From positions 1-64,000 of the forward strand of contig BGZK01001188.1 of the NCBI GenBank assembly GCA_005406025.1: 64,000 nt of DNA, given 5' to 3'. This document shows positions 17,812 to 29,334 of this stretch, one piece after another. The notes beneath the pieces are model-generated. The model did no database searches, had not been told where the DNA came from, and was given only the letters and a program-made list of their open reading frames with translations. Source of the DNA: Eumeta japonica. Lineage: Eukaryota > Arthropoda > Insecta > Lepidoptera > Psychidae. Both the position numbers and the translations under genes were made by a program. How positions within the stretch are numbered: the stretch's first letter is position 1; every line of letters starts with the position of its first letter.

Positions 17812-17999
17812 ATTAAATACGTTTAAATATGTCTTTTTATCGTATTCACTATAAAAAATGTAGATACGTATGCTTATTTATACGCGCATTAGAAGTTGTA
17901 CCTCAATGGACTAATTAAAAAGTAATGTGCATATAAAAAATTCACACAAGCAACTACTTCTATCCATATACATATATATAATATTATATTAATTTGAAC
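17812..17999 (+). other. 3' flank of the pyruvate-kinase-like gene
   Basis: ATTAAA-type hexamers occur directly after the stop (about 17,815), but base composition makes them weak evidence for the poly(A) site. Confidence 0.3.
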
Positions 18000-18780
18000 C
18001 GTTTGTCTGTCTGTCCGTCTAAATATATTTATTTTTTGCAAAAAAATTGTGATTATTATACATTTTTTAATTTATTCGATTCTATCAATTTTAGTTATTC
18101 TTAAGAACCCTAATAAGTATATTATACGTTCTTCCTATCTCTATACCAACTAGATTTTATTGAAATTGGTAAAACTGCGAGGATGTTTAATTATATTCAT
18201 GGAACCCTGAAAAAGTATTGCATATCCTTCCTTTGACTTTGAACTGTGTATATACAAAATTTTTGGAAAATCTCTAAAAGCATTAACGTTTTTATTTACT
18301 TTCACGGATCCCTAAAATGTATCGTATATCCTTCAGCTACGTAGGTTTTCAGCTACCCTTACACTTTCATATTAAATTTTAAATTAAATTCATATATTGA
18401 AATCGATTAAAATATAAAGGTTCTTGGTGATTCTCAGGGCATCCTAACACCCATAGCAAATTTTTATTGTAAACAGTATTCGTCCATGATTGAGTCCGTC
18501 TGAATATAGGATGAATTCTTACATCATTTATATCAATTCTTTTTATGTGTCCATTACTATACCGATCTGGCTTTTCGTCCTCGATTTTATCAGTTCCGGT
18601 TAAAGTTCCGTTCTCGATTGTGGTCCTCCTTTCATTTTACCACCTTGATTCAATTCCGATAATTATTTCCATTTTTAATTAAATGTTTTTCAATTTTCAT
18701 GTAGAAATTTTAAATTTTTGAGATAAAAAGTACTTATATATAACCCAATATGACCTCTACATTTCCATTGTAGATTCCCA
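18000..18780 (+). repeat. Partial third copy of the 22-24 kb repeat family
   Basis: Contains the same degenerate unit (gaaccctaaaaa..tatcg..tatcctt) and a following segment (GTCCGTCTGAATATAGGATG, then TCGTCCTCGATTTTATC) that lines up with 24,230-24,400. Begins with a short TCTG-rich stretch at about 18,005. No coding capacity. Confidence 0.6.
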
Positions 18781-20100
18781 CAACACAAACTTCACTGTTT
18801 TATTTATATAACATAATAGCATTGACCACTAGTCTCCGTTCGTGAACGGAAGACGCAATTATGCCAAAGTTGTTAGTCAGAGTAAAACTTCATGGACGTA
18901 CGGTGGCCAAAAGGTGGAACTACCTATAATTGTGTGTATCTGCATTTACAGAGTTGACCACGTGACAATATAAGCCTCTTAATAGATTAGGCTATATACC
19001 ATAGATGAATATGAATTTAATATAGTGATACTGACATCCAACTGATTAATGTAAATTTTATGTACTTATTAGTATTAAAAAAAATGTTGCTTAGAAATAT
19101 TTTTTGAAATAATTTAACAGTTTTTTTTTTTATAATAATAACCTTTAATGAATTGAATGGACTGCAAAACTTTATTAATGGAATGCAAAATATTCAAAAA
19201 GCTGTTAGAATTTAGGATTTAAGGCAAATATAACACAAGCAAAACCGATTAAGTAGTAACTGTTCTTGTTTGATTATCTATCATTTTCATTTCTGCATTT
19301 ACAAACGTAAACACACACGAAAGAGAGAACTACCTAAGCAGTCTCAGCTTGTTTTTTACGTGGTGCATAGATCGCTTACAAAACGAGGTGAATACATAAT
19401 AAAAAATATTTTTTTTATATTTCTCTGATAAAACTGACTATAATAATATAGGATTTGAAGTTGATTTTAATTAATTGTGTTTTAATTCTAATCAACATTA
19501 AAATCCATGTATCACATGAAAACTAGAAAGTAATAATACATATATGCTTTCGTTCGCTTAGACCATTATTAAGAGTAAATATAGTGTTATGCAGTGGATC
19601 TTGTAATGTTTTAAAATTCAAAGTTAAATGAAAAAAAAGCAGTCTTTGCTTTCTACTCAAAATATCAATACAGAAATCAAAATCTCATTAAGAAAGCGTA
19701 AGAAAAAATAATTACGTTTTGTGTGTGTTTTTGTATGAGGCTTTAAGCCTGTATCGAGACAAGTCACAGATTTCAAACAACGTTCAAACCATAGATCATT
19801 ATGTATAGTAGTAGTTTTTGGTTATTAGTGTACATAAAGGATATAGTTGATAAATTGAGTTGTTATAAACTGATGTTACAAATATAAACTGACGAAGTTT
19901 TTAATTATCTAAATAAAACGATCAGTTGATATGGCAATGGTGAAACTAATTTTTTTAGCGTACTTTAATACGTAATATTTCATGCAGTATTTTATTTAGC
20001 GAAAAGTCAATTTTTTTTAATTTCCATAACAGGTTAAAATTACTGCCAAAAGTTAGTATCTATGAAATCATATTCAAATCTCTTTGTTTGATGTCAAATT
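18781..20100. other. Intergenic, AT-rich
   Basis: No gene or named repeat recognised. A short palindrome TCCGTTCGTGAACGGA is at about 18,836. Confidence 0.4.
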
Positions 20101-20104
20101 CTGT

Positions 20105-20880
20105 AAGAATGTAAAAAAAAAACTGGCTAAGCGCATGTCGGTCCATGCTCATTGTAGGGTTCTGAATCCACTATTACAAAGAAATACACTACAGATGAAA
20201 AAACTGCGTTGGTACACTTTTTCCATGTTTCCCGCACATAGTAGGTATTAACACTTTAGTCGCCCATAACTAGAGAAATAGGTAGCTATATTGACTATTA
20301 CTATTAAACTATTGTAAACTAAAGTGCGTCAGCAAAAGAGCGTATCTTCATGACACTTACGTCCCTTTGTTGAGAAGCGCAATTTTTCGGTAATAACTCA
20401 AAAACAATGTATCCGATCATGTCCAAAATAATTTTCATTGAAAGTATTTATTAAGCGCTACCTTCGTTTTATTTTCATATTTTTATACTTACGGTTTAGA
20501 AAATAGAGGGGAAGAAACACAATTTTTGCTACTTCCGGAGCAATAATTTCCGACATTATTTATATAATCAGAAAAATGGCTTACAAACTTTAAAGTGTTT
20601 TTAAAAGAACTGTCGAAATATGCACCACTCGTAGATGTTTGCTCACAAAAATTTTTTCAGGTTCTGTTATATGTATGGAGTGCCAACCCTAGAATTATTA
20701 AATTTTGTTATTTAACCACTAAACTAAATAACGGCTTATATAAGACACCTACACTATAAATTTCATCAATATACGTCTTGAATATAATGCCTGTCACATT
20801 GAAATAGGAGGACGGACATGACGAAACTATAAGGGTTCCATTTTTGCTATTTCGGTTCGGAACTCTAAAAAGGAAAAGAT
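20105..20880 (+). mobile_element. Lepidoptera-type interspersed repeat, diverged
   Basis: Starts after an A-run with AACTGGCTAAGCGCATGTCG followed by a GTAGGGTTCTG segment, and ends with GGACGGACATGACGAAAC, then CTATAAGGGTTCC and CGGAACTCTAAAAAGG. This pair of ends is a very common moth and butterfly repeat; I recognise it from memory of such genomes, and its class is not certain. Non-coding and old. Confidence 0.5.
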
Positions 20881-21004
20881 TCAAAAAATGAACCGACGAT
20901 AAAAATATTTTTTATTCAAATTATTAAGATGTTAACTTTTATTTCTTTTAAACTTATTATTTTTAATCGAAAATTGGCTCTCAATTTAATGTGTGTTCTC
21001 TTCA

Positions 21005-21117
21005 GAGGACAACCAACGAAGGTAAAGCGAGGTCGAAACATTGGGAAGAAAATTATTAGATTGTCTTCCGGTAAACCGGCCGGTCACTATGTGATTATTG
21101 AATTAGACGGTTTTTAA
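21005..21117 (+). CDS. Candidate terminal coding exon of an unrecognised gene
   Basis: A pyrimidine-rich acceptor (TGTGTTCTCTTCAG) ends at 21,004-21,005. The frame then runs open for 36 codons with balanced codon use quite unlike the AT-rich surroundings (GQPTKVKRGRNIGKKIIRL, then SSGKPAGHYVIIELDGF) to TAA at 21,115-21,117. It is basic at the start and ends in a short hydrophobic and acidic segment. No family recognised; no matching upstream exon found. Could be an exapted or spurious segment. Confidence 0.4.
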
Positions 21118-22059
21118 GTAAAAATGCAAAACGAAAACACGAAAACAGTTTGTGTCAACCTCGGTGTAATACTGTGCATACTACATACATAGATACACAC
21201 GTACACATCCTTATCAACATATTGCTTAACTAATATAATTATAATCTTGCCTTGCTAATAGTTATAGTTATTAGTAATAGTTAATAATTAAATACGAAAA
21301 CATTTATGCTGACGAGTTGGCGTCAACCTCGGTGACATGACATTTCGACCGTCGAACTTTTCATTTTTCGCGTCGCGACACACGGAGTCCAGATACGCCA
21401 CAGGTTTGTTGTTATTACGATATCTATTTTTTTCTTTCTTATTTCTCTTTTCTTTTTCACAAGAAATGACCATAATCGGTGAATACTTACCACAACGAAA
21501 TTGAAGGAATCACTTCTTAGGAATGGCAATTATATATTTCAACCAATGGTTTTCTCGGCAACAAATGGCCTTTTTTTATTTGTATCTTTTTTCACTTTTG
21601 AAGTTGTAGCGACTCAGTGCTCAGGCGCTCTACGTATACTTTCTTGATTACCACTATGAGATTACAGAAGTATATTAGACCTGCTGGACTTTTCGCTCGC
21701 GAGCACGACACGACTATAAATATATGTTTAAAAAAGTATCAGTTTTAAAATGTTTACAAAAGTCAACGGCGCTTATAAAAAAACACACACGCACACGCAC
21801 GCACACGCACACATACGCACACATATGCATTATTTACGTTTATTTGAGAATAATTTGGGTATGCCGTACATCATGTGATCTAGAAAATTAAAAATAAAAA
21901 GCAATACTTTTCAATTTCAAAAACTATTACCTATTTAACTATTTACCTAGACTGCATTATCAAATTCAAAAACTAATACTTTTAACCAATAAGTAGATAT
22001 ATAAGTTAATTAGTTTTTATAAAGTGAATGTACTTTACTTATTTTAATGTGACTTTAAT
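21118..22059. other. Intergenic after the candidate exon
   Basis: The phrase GTCAACCTCGGTG occurs twice, at about 21,155 and about 21,321. A CpG-bearing patch lies at 21,300-21,410. Minus-strand open stretches around 21,290-21,530 are not convincing genes. Confidence 0.35.
21783..21826. repeat. Impure CA/CG microsatellite
   Basis: Alternating ACAC and GCAC units over about 44 bp. Confidence 0.9.
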
Positions 22060-24180
22060 TAAACAGCATTATGTTCCTATTCTTATACGTTTTTCATAAC
22101 TAGTTCTGATTTGCACAGAAAGAATATTTCGGATTTATGAATAGGATGAAATATAAACTATGTTTCGTTTCATATTAAATACTCATAACAACTATATGAT
22201 TGGATATGTATGAACTAAGATTATATTAAAAATTTCACGTCAATTTGTGCACATTTGAAATGTTTATGGAATGTGTATTTACGGAAACATTGAGCCTGTA
22301 CGAGTGTTTCGACAAGAGATTTTTACCGGGTAATATAAAGGAGGAAATAAAAGTGATCATAAAAAGAGTTTTTATGTGCGGTAATATAATAAAGATTTCC
22401 ACAGAAATTACTTTGAAATTACGAAAATTATCTAGAAATACATATTTGAAACACGCAGACGTTGTTACCTGATACATGCAATAATCATTTTATTATAAGC
22501 AATCATTCTGGTTCGTGCTATAATGAAATTAACACTAAATGCAAAATATAAGGTAACAGTTATTAATATGACGTAAGATTACTTCCAACGGATCCAACGT
22601 CGATGAAAATAAAGATGATAAAACCCTTAAGAAGTAAGAAATTTATAAAAATGAAAGAAATAAATTTATTTGTTTACATTTTCTTGAAATTATGTTCATC
22701 TTCAAATTGAATGCTTTGTAGTAAATCAGCCTTCAGGAACATACATTTCACAACAATAATATTTGCATACATTTTGCTTTTCTTCTGAAATATTTGATAA
22801 CTTGGATGACTTATAAAGACGCATGGGAATTTCAATAAACTACAACATCGCATGCCAATATCTTTTTATTGAACGGCATGTATTTCTTTGTAATTCGTAA
22901 ATAATTTGTAAAGTATCATTTTCACAAAATATTCTGTGCACAACATGATCATGTCATAGAAGCTCAAATCGTTTGCTAATTTTTGTTATTATTTTCTAAA
23001 TTCAACTCATTTCGGCCTACACGTTTGACTATTACTCAAAACTACTTTATTTTTTTCTCGGTTCCGGCTAGATACCTGTATAAACTGTTTGGCACGTAAA
23101 AAACGTATAGCCATGAGCTTCGTTATACTTTTTTCTTTAAAATATTGTCAGTAACCATTGGCAGGCATTTGACAATAATTGAAAGACATCGTTTTTGATG
23201 CAAATGGCAAATTCCATATTTACCCAGCTGCATTTGTTACACCATCTCCTATATTTTTTGGCATAATTTATTAACAAATAGTTTTTTATAAATTCGGCAT
23301 ACATTTTACCATTGTATTGCATTTTTTAAAGTCATGTGCTGCAATTTTGGTATTCTGAGACATATTTCGTCAAACATACTGAAAATTTCAGCAAAACTGG
23401 TGCAATCATATCCCTTATTTTTTAATAATTTTCTGTAAAACTTAACCACAGAATACAAAAAACAACGTTATTGTTTTGGTTGCTTTAAGCTATCTCTATA
23501 GCGATTTTATTAAAATCACTTACATTATATTATAATAGTGCTCACAAAAGACAATCACCAAACCATAAGCCACTCTAATCACTAACTTTTTATACTAACT
23601 AGAATAATTTGTGTAAATTTCAGAGAAATCGGTTCAACTATATGGATTCTTAGTAATACACACGGAACCCTAAAAATGTACAGAATATTCTTTTACTGTC
23701 TTTCAGTTATATCCATTCAAAATTTTATTGAAATGAGTCTAATGATAAGGATTCTCAGTAATTCTCAAGAAACATTCAAGACGTATGGAAAATCCTTTCA
23801 TTGGTATTCGATGTCTCCGTACTAAATTTTATTAAATTTGGTTAAATTATAAGGGTCCTCAGTAATTCTAACGGAACCCTAAAAATGTATCGAATATACC
23901 TTTATTGGTATTCGGTTGTCCTCATTATAAATTTTATTAAAATCCTTAAATTATAAATGTTCTTAGTAACCTCACGGAACCCTAAAAAATATCATATAGC
24001 TTTCATTGGCTTCCAGATAATTCCTCACTAACTTTAGTTTACTTCAATCGATATAACTACAGAAGTTCATACTGAGTTTTAAAAACGTATCGTATATCGT
24101 TTTATACATATATCCATTCTAAACATTATTGAAATTGTAAGAGTATTTAGTATTTTATTACGGAATGCTAAAAAATGTGC
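22060..24180 (+). repeat. Left arm of a large inverted repeat (family copy A)
   Basis: Aligns, reverse-complemented, with 29,335-31,475 along its whole length with frequent substitutions and small indels. Anchors are CTATTCTTATACGTTTTTC at 22,078 (against 31,453), TTTTTACCGGGTAATATAAA at 22,320 (against 31,215), AATATTTGCATACATTTTGC at 22,759 and the tandem units at 23,640-24,180. Similarity to partial copy C suggests that the family continues to about 24,480. No recognised protein domain. Confidence 0.8.
23640..24180 (+). repeat. Degenerate tandem repeat, unit about 105 bp
   Basis: Five or so units, each starting near GTAATTCTCACGGAACCCTA and including TATCGAATAT then CATTGGTATTCGG and AATTTTATTAAAAT. 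Units are about 70-80 percent alike by eye. Confidence 0.7.
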
Positions 24181-24599
24181 CAAGAACTTAATAATTTATA
24201 TTATGGGCAGCCTTTGCCAGTAGTTTCACATGTGTGGACGTAGAATGGATTCCTACAAATTTTATATCGACTTATGACATGTTTCCATCATAATCTTGGT
24301 TCTGCTCCTCGTCCTCGATTTCATTTCGATTTAAGCTTCGAAACCAGTTCTGTTTGTGATCTCAATCTAGGTTCCACCTTTCTCTTTCACCTTTGATTCC
24401 GATGAGTTATCCAATTTTCAAGTGATGTTCAATTTTTATTTAGGAACCCTAAACATTTCCGAAATAAATGAAAAATACCCTAGAGGCAGCCCTATAAGCT
24501 CTTTTAGATACAAGTGAAAGTCGCACCGTAAGCGTTTCAGTTGTTCCGAAACTACACCGGACAAATAGTCATACAGACAGACAATTAAAAAAAAAAATT

Positions 24600-25080
24600 T
24601 GGTTGCCTGTAAAGTCGGTATACGGGCGAAAGTTTTACGTGACAACGACTTTGAATGGTAAAATCATTTTAATGTGAATATTCATTCGTATAGTAGGAAG
24701 AAGGATGAAATAATAGTAACAATTTAAAACATTTATTTATACAAAGAATTATATTTAAAACATTAATTTATACAAAGAATCTCGCACTGAATTTCATATT
24801 AACAAAATTTTATTTTTACCTTTACACATACATACGTATTTATATACAAATATACATACAATAACTTGCAATACATTTGCAAGCTATGCACTAATTCTCT
24901 AGTGCTGCGCGCGCGGCAGACCGATCATAGTTGAGTGGGAGAGAGACGCAAGGCATTCGGCGGGCCTCTCTCTCGTTCGGTGACTCATCGTTACGTTACC
25001 GAGCGTTACACTTTTCATAAGTGACTCCCAGCCGCAACCTAATTTAAGACGTTGTCACGTCAAAAATTAGAATGATTATT
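24600..25080. mobile_element. TIR-bearing non-autonomous element with a CpG-rich core
   Basis: TTTTACGTGACAACGACTT at 24,633-24,651 is the near-exact complement of AAGACGTTGTCACGTCAAAA at 25,046-25,065. Between them are a duplicated ACATTTATTTATACAAAGAA segment (about 24,730 and 24,760) and a GC-rich block at 24,900-25,020 with a GAGAGAG...CTCTCTC hairpin. No ORF. Class uncertain. Confidence 0.55.
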
Positions 25081-25289
25081 TTCTTTCATATAAACCTTCT
25101 ACTAATAATTACGAACACAAAAAAAATCAGACAAATAGGTTCAGCTGTTTTTAAGATATAATCTTGCATATAAGCGGAATTGTATTTTTAATTATATAGA
25201 TAAATCAAAATACGTATTACATAAAGTATCTAATTATTGAAATAAAATACTTCTATGTAAACAATTAAATGATGATCCTAACTCACACA

Positions 25290-25422
25290 CAGTGCCGTAA
25301 ATAGGGCGGTGCCACCGGTGCCCAGGCACAGGACGCAGACTCTGGGGGGTGCAAGAATGACCAGGCCAGGCAGGACTATTATTTTTTCGGTTTGCTTCTT
25401 ATAAGTTCCCGCTACGCCACTA
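25290..25422. mobile_element. Possible hAT MITE
   Basis: Starts CAGTGCCGTAAATAGGG and ends CCCGCTACGCCACT, an imperfect inverted pair of the CAGTGGCGTA type. Flanking 8-mers do not match, so the assignment is tentative. Confidence 0.35.
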
Positions 25423-28400
25423 ATGCCCGAGTCCAAACGTTTTTCACAAATTCATACTTAATCGCAATTTATATTATGCTACCTTCCTTATTCAAAGCTA
25501 TCATACCAAGTACTTAAAATTAAATTAATTTACAGTTTACTGAAACTTTGCAGGGTATTATCTTATTATAGAAGTATGAAAACCAAAGTGGTCCAAAAAT
25601 TAAATCTTATGCATCAGGGTGGGCAACGCATTTGCACTAGTTAACTTGCATATAAGTTTTAGTGAGTGAGACACAGTGGATGGTATAATAGGAGAAGGGT
25701 CCGCTTAAATAGCTCGTCTGCTTGTTTGCCCACATCATTTCTAGTTCTTTAAAAAACAGATTTTTCTTTCAAAATATTAGATAATTGGTCCATTATTACC
25801 AAGGTCCTTATGCTTTATTTTATCACATTGAATAGGCCTATCTATAGCATTGTTTTAGTTAGGGAGTCTATAATATTTAAAAAAAAACAAGGGTGCAGTT
25901 ATAAAAGCTCGCACTGGGCGCAGAAGAGGTTATTTACGGGACAGCTCGCACAGCGGAAAGCGCTCCATGATTTGACAGTTAAAATGTACTGGAGTTTGCT
26001 ATTTAACTCTACATCGCTTAGGTACCTGAGCCATATCTCGCGAAATATAGTAAAATAACAACATATGCAGCTGCATATGTCACGGCGTTATGGGCGACAG
26101 AATTCCACCCTCTCGTAGTCTCCCGCATTAGCATAGCATTGTATCCCGAATTGATTCAGCTATATTAAGCTATTGGTCAAAATTTTATTAGATTTTTAAC
26201 TACTTTCCGCAGAAAACTCACTTCTCGCCTAGACTAACATACTTATAGTGATTTTCATATTCAACTTGAGAAAACAAATGAAATCGTAATGATGTCTTAA
26301 AATTTTACTGTTGAGCTTTTGAATATAATCCATTCAGCATATTTAAAAATATTTTCTAATTTAATACATAAGTGTACTAAAATTTTTGAAATAAAAAAAA
26401 AATCTTTTGGATGAACTACAATTTTTATATTACCTTTAATATTTAGAGAAAATATTTTCAAATTTAGTGTAACTCACAATATTTAGAAGCTGTTCAAGAA
26501 TATTGAAAAAATATTGAGATTCTTAAGAATCTCAATATTTTTTAAATAAATCAACTGTCATTGTTATATTTTTTCTTAAGTTCAATTACATTTTTTATTA
26601 AGTCCTTCCAATCACATAAGTAAAAAATAAAATTATTTTACATTACTATTATAAGACTAAAATTATTGCACTATGTTTTTTATTCGTTAAGGAGTAATTT
26701 TAGTAAAGATAATGTAAAAACAATAACTTGACTTATTTTTGTTTAGCTTTTATAAAAGTAAACAAGTACAAAGATTTTTGACCTATTGCGTTATGAACAG
26801 GTCTCCTTTTGCTTTTTTTATTTTGTTTTAAATGCTGCATAGTTAAAAAAAAATTATGTACTATTTGTCTCTATATTATAGGTATTTATCTTTTCAATAA
26901 ATGAATGTATCATTGGATAAATTAATTCTAGCAACACTGATTGAAAAGAAATTGCTTTGACGTATAATTTTTCAACATCGTAAATCGAAGCGAATATTTG
27001 AAATTTTTATAAACTAATTCCAAAGACATTCGAATACTATCGTAAAGCTTTTAATTTCAAGCTCTATAAATTTTGACAAAATGGTTGGACTAACAGTAAA
27101 AATTGTTCAAATTATTGTGTTTTAGAAGACCTTGAAATACCAGTTTGAATCTAAGTTTTGTAAGTATTTGTTTTTTGTTATTTATTAAAACTCGCTTATT
27201 ATTCCTTACGTAAATGTCTATTTTCATTTTATGTTTAATAAAAATAATTGATCTAAATGACCATGTATCTTAAATTAAAACATTACTACCGGCGTTTATA
27301 TATAACAAATACATTTATTTAATAACATTTTATAATTATTTGCATAATGTATCCGAAGGAAGGTATTCTTTTTCTTCCTAGAAAAAACGAAAATTTCGGA
27401 ATATAATATTTCATACGATTTTTACAACACAGCACACTTGTGTATTATTTTCATCTCATTTTTGTATTAATTTCAATTTTAGCTTGTATTTATTGCCGAA
27501 GATTCGACTCTATGATTATTGCCTCCTGTTTTTTGTTTCTTCTCTTTTACGTCCTGTCTTCTCTATTTTTAATCAAAATGTGTATTTATGCCAGGTTATT
27601 AATGAAAGTATGGTGAAATATTGATAAACGTTGAGATTATTTTTCTTAACAATTTATTGCATCTCATTAGTTAGGTATTAGAGAGTAAGATACCTTTTTT
27701 ATATCTTAGTAGCGAGGTGGTATTTTTATTTATATTACAAAAAATATAAATTATTTCTGCTTACAAAAAAATTATAAATATCTAAACACATGAATTAATC
27801 ATCGCTTAATTATATTGTGATTGAACTGCACTTCTGCAATATATGTGTAAATGTCACGTGTCATCACAAAATAATTATGTGATATGTTTTAATAGTTTTT
27901 TCACTAATGTAACATGAAAAATCCTGAAATAATAACTATGAACATATTAGTTACAAATTAATTATTTTTCATTATTGCATCACAACAAAAAATCGCAGAG
28001 CACTAATCAACGTACACAGCCAGAACTTGTGACTGAAGAACACAATGATGAAATATATTTAATATTGATTTAAGCAATTTACTTGAAAGTAACTTTGTAC
28101 GTTCTAATGTAAATAGAGTAAACAAGACTTAAGTAAGTTAGTGGTCGAGGTGGCAAGCCCGTAATTTGTTCAGGCCTTAATCACTCGTGAAGACTAAGGG
28201 GATATATTCGGGGTTTCCGAGGTTACCACCAGAGACCTAGATGTTATTTTTTTTACGACCACCTTGAAACATTTCTGAAATAAATAAAACTTTTGGAACT
28301 TTTTTTAGAAAAAATTGTACACTCATTTTCCCCTCTATTTTTCCCAACCATTATTAAATGTAAAAAGTACTCTTTTGCAATGAGATAGAAGATATTGGAG

Positions 28401-29330
28401 TGAGGATAGGGGTGGCGTGTAGAGAAAGGGACAAGAGACAGTGGGAAGGAGTGCATAATGAAAATTTTGGTTAATTATTACTCAAAAACGATAATTTGCT
28501 TATTAAAGTGGGATATGAAAATTTATATAGGATGAGCCCCGCTTCCTCTTCGACATCCCAGCCCCTAAAAGGGTTTGTTTTTTTCTAATGCTCTTTACTT
28601 TGGTTTGCCATATTGTACTTTCCTATAAAGTCTTTGTAACTGTGTATACAGCATGGAATTGATCATGCATCATTCTACAAATATTAATAACCTCCTTTTT
28701 TTAGAACAGCTTTGCCAAAATAATTATAATAAAACATATAATTGAAAATATGTGTATAAATAACATGAAATAATAAAAAGAAAACCCTGCTTGACACGCG
28801 ATGCGTAGTCGCTATTATTACATTGGTCTTTGATTTTCCATATGTATCCACTCACCACCATACAAACAAGGTAAATTATCGCATAAATGAAACTTCACTC
28901 AACTTTGGACTCGTAAGTAGCAATGTCACCTACACAAACTACTCAACAATAAATCATGTTTGCATATTAGATAGCAGTGAAAGGCATTGTTAAACATTAA
29001 TCACACATAATCTTAGCGTTAAAAACGCCAATACCGTAAATGTGACACTATAACATAATACCTAAACCTCTAAAGCCGCGTGTCCGGTTATTGACCACGC
29101 GCTTAGTGACAGGTGAACTAGGCGCTGAGGTTGTACCTTGTCAGTATACACGTTCATGTTCTGACCTATTTTTCTCAGAAATGGCTCTTTCACTGATTAC
29201 GGTTTCTTTGGCAAAGTTATTCTAATTAAAGAGATTATGAATATTTGTGAAAAGATACATAATCGATTCCATATGGTAGATTAGTATTAGTTATTAATAT
29301 TTTTTATACTTTAGTAATGAAATAAAAGGA
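25423..29330. other. Spacer between the inverted arms, no gene
   Basis: AT-rich. Contains two perfect palindromes (26,061-26,080 and 26,506-26,543), and otherwise unassigned sequence with slightly GC-richer patches at 28,130-28,250 and 29,070-29,160. No ORF with recognisable content. Confidence 0.4.
26506..26543. repeat. Perfect 38-bp palindrome
   Basis: The 19-base arm AAAAAATATTGAGATTCTT is followed at once by its exact reverse complement, with no loop. Confidence 0.95.
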
Positions 29331-29334
29331 TATC

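Noticed and set aside
22245..22472. A 75-codon plus-strand gene in the left arm
   Set aside because: The inverted copy carries stops in the same frame, so it is not a maintained gene; kept only as a note on the family.
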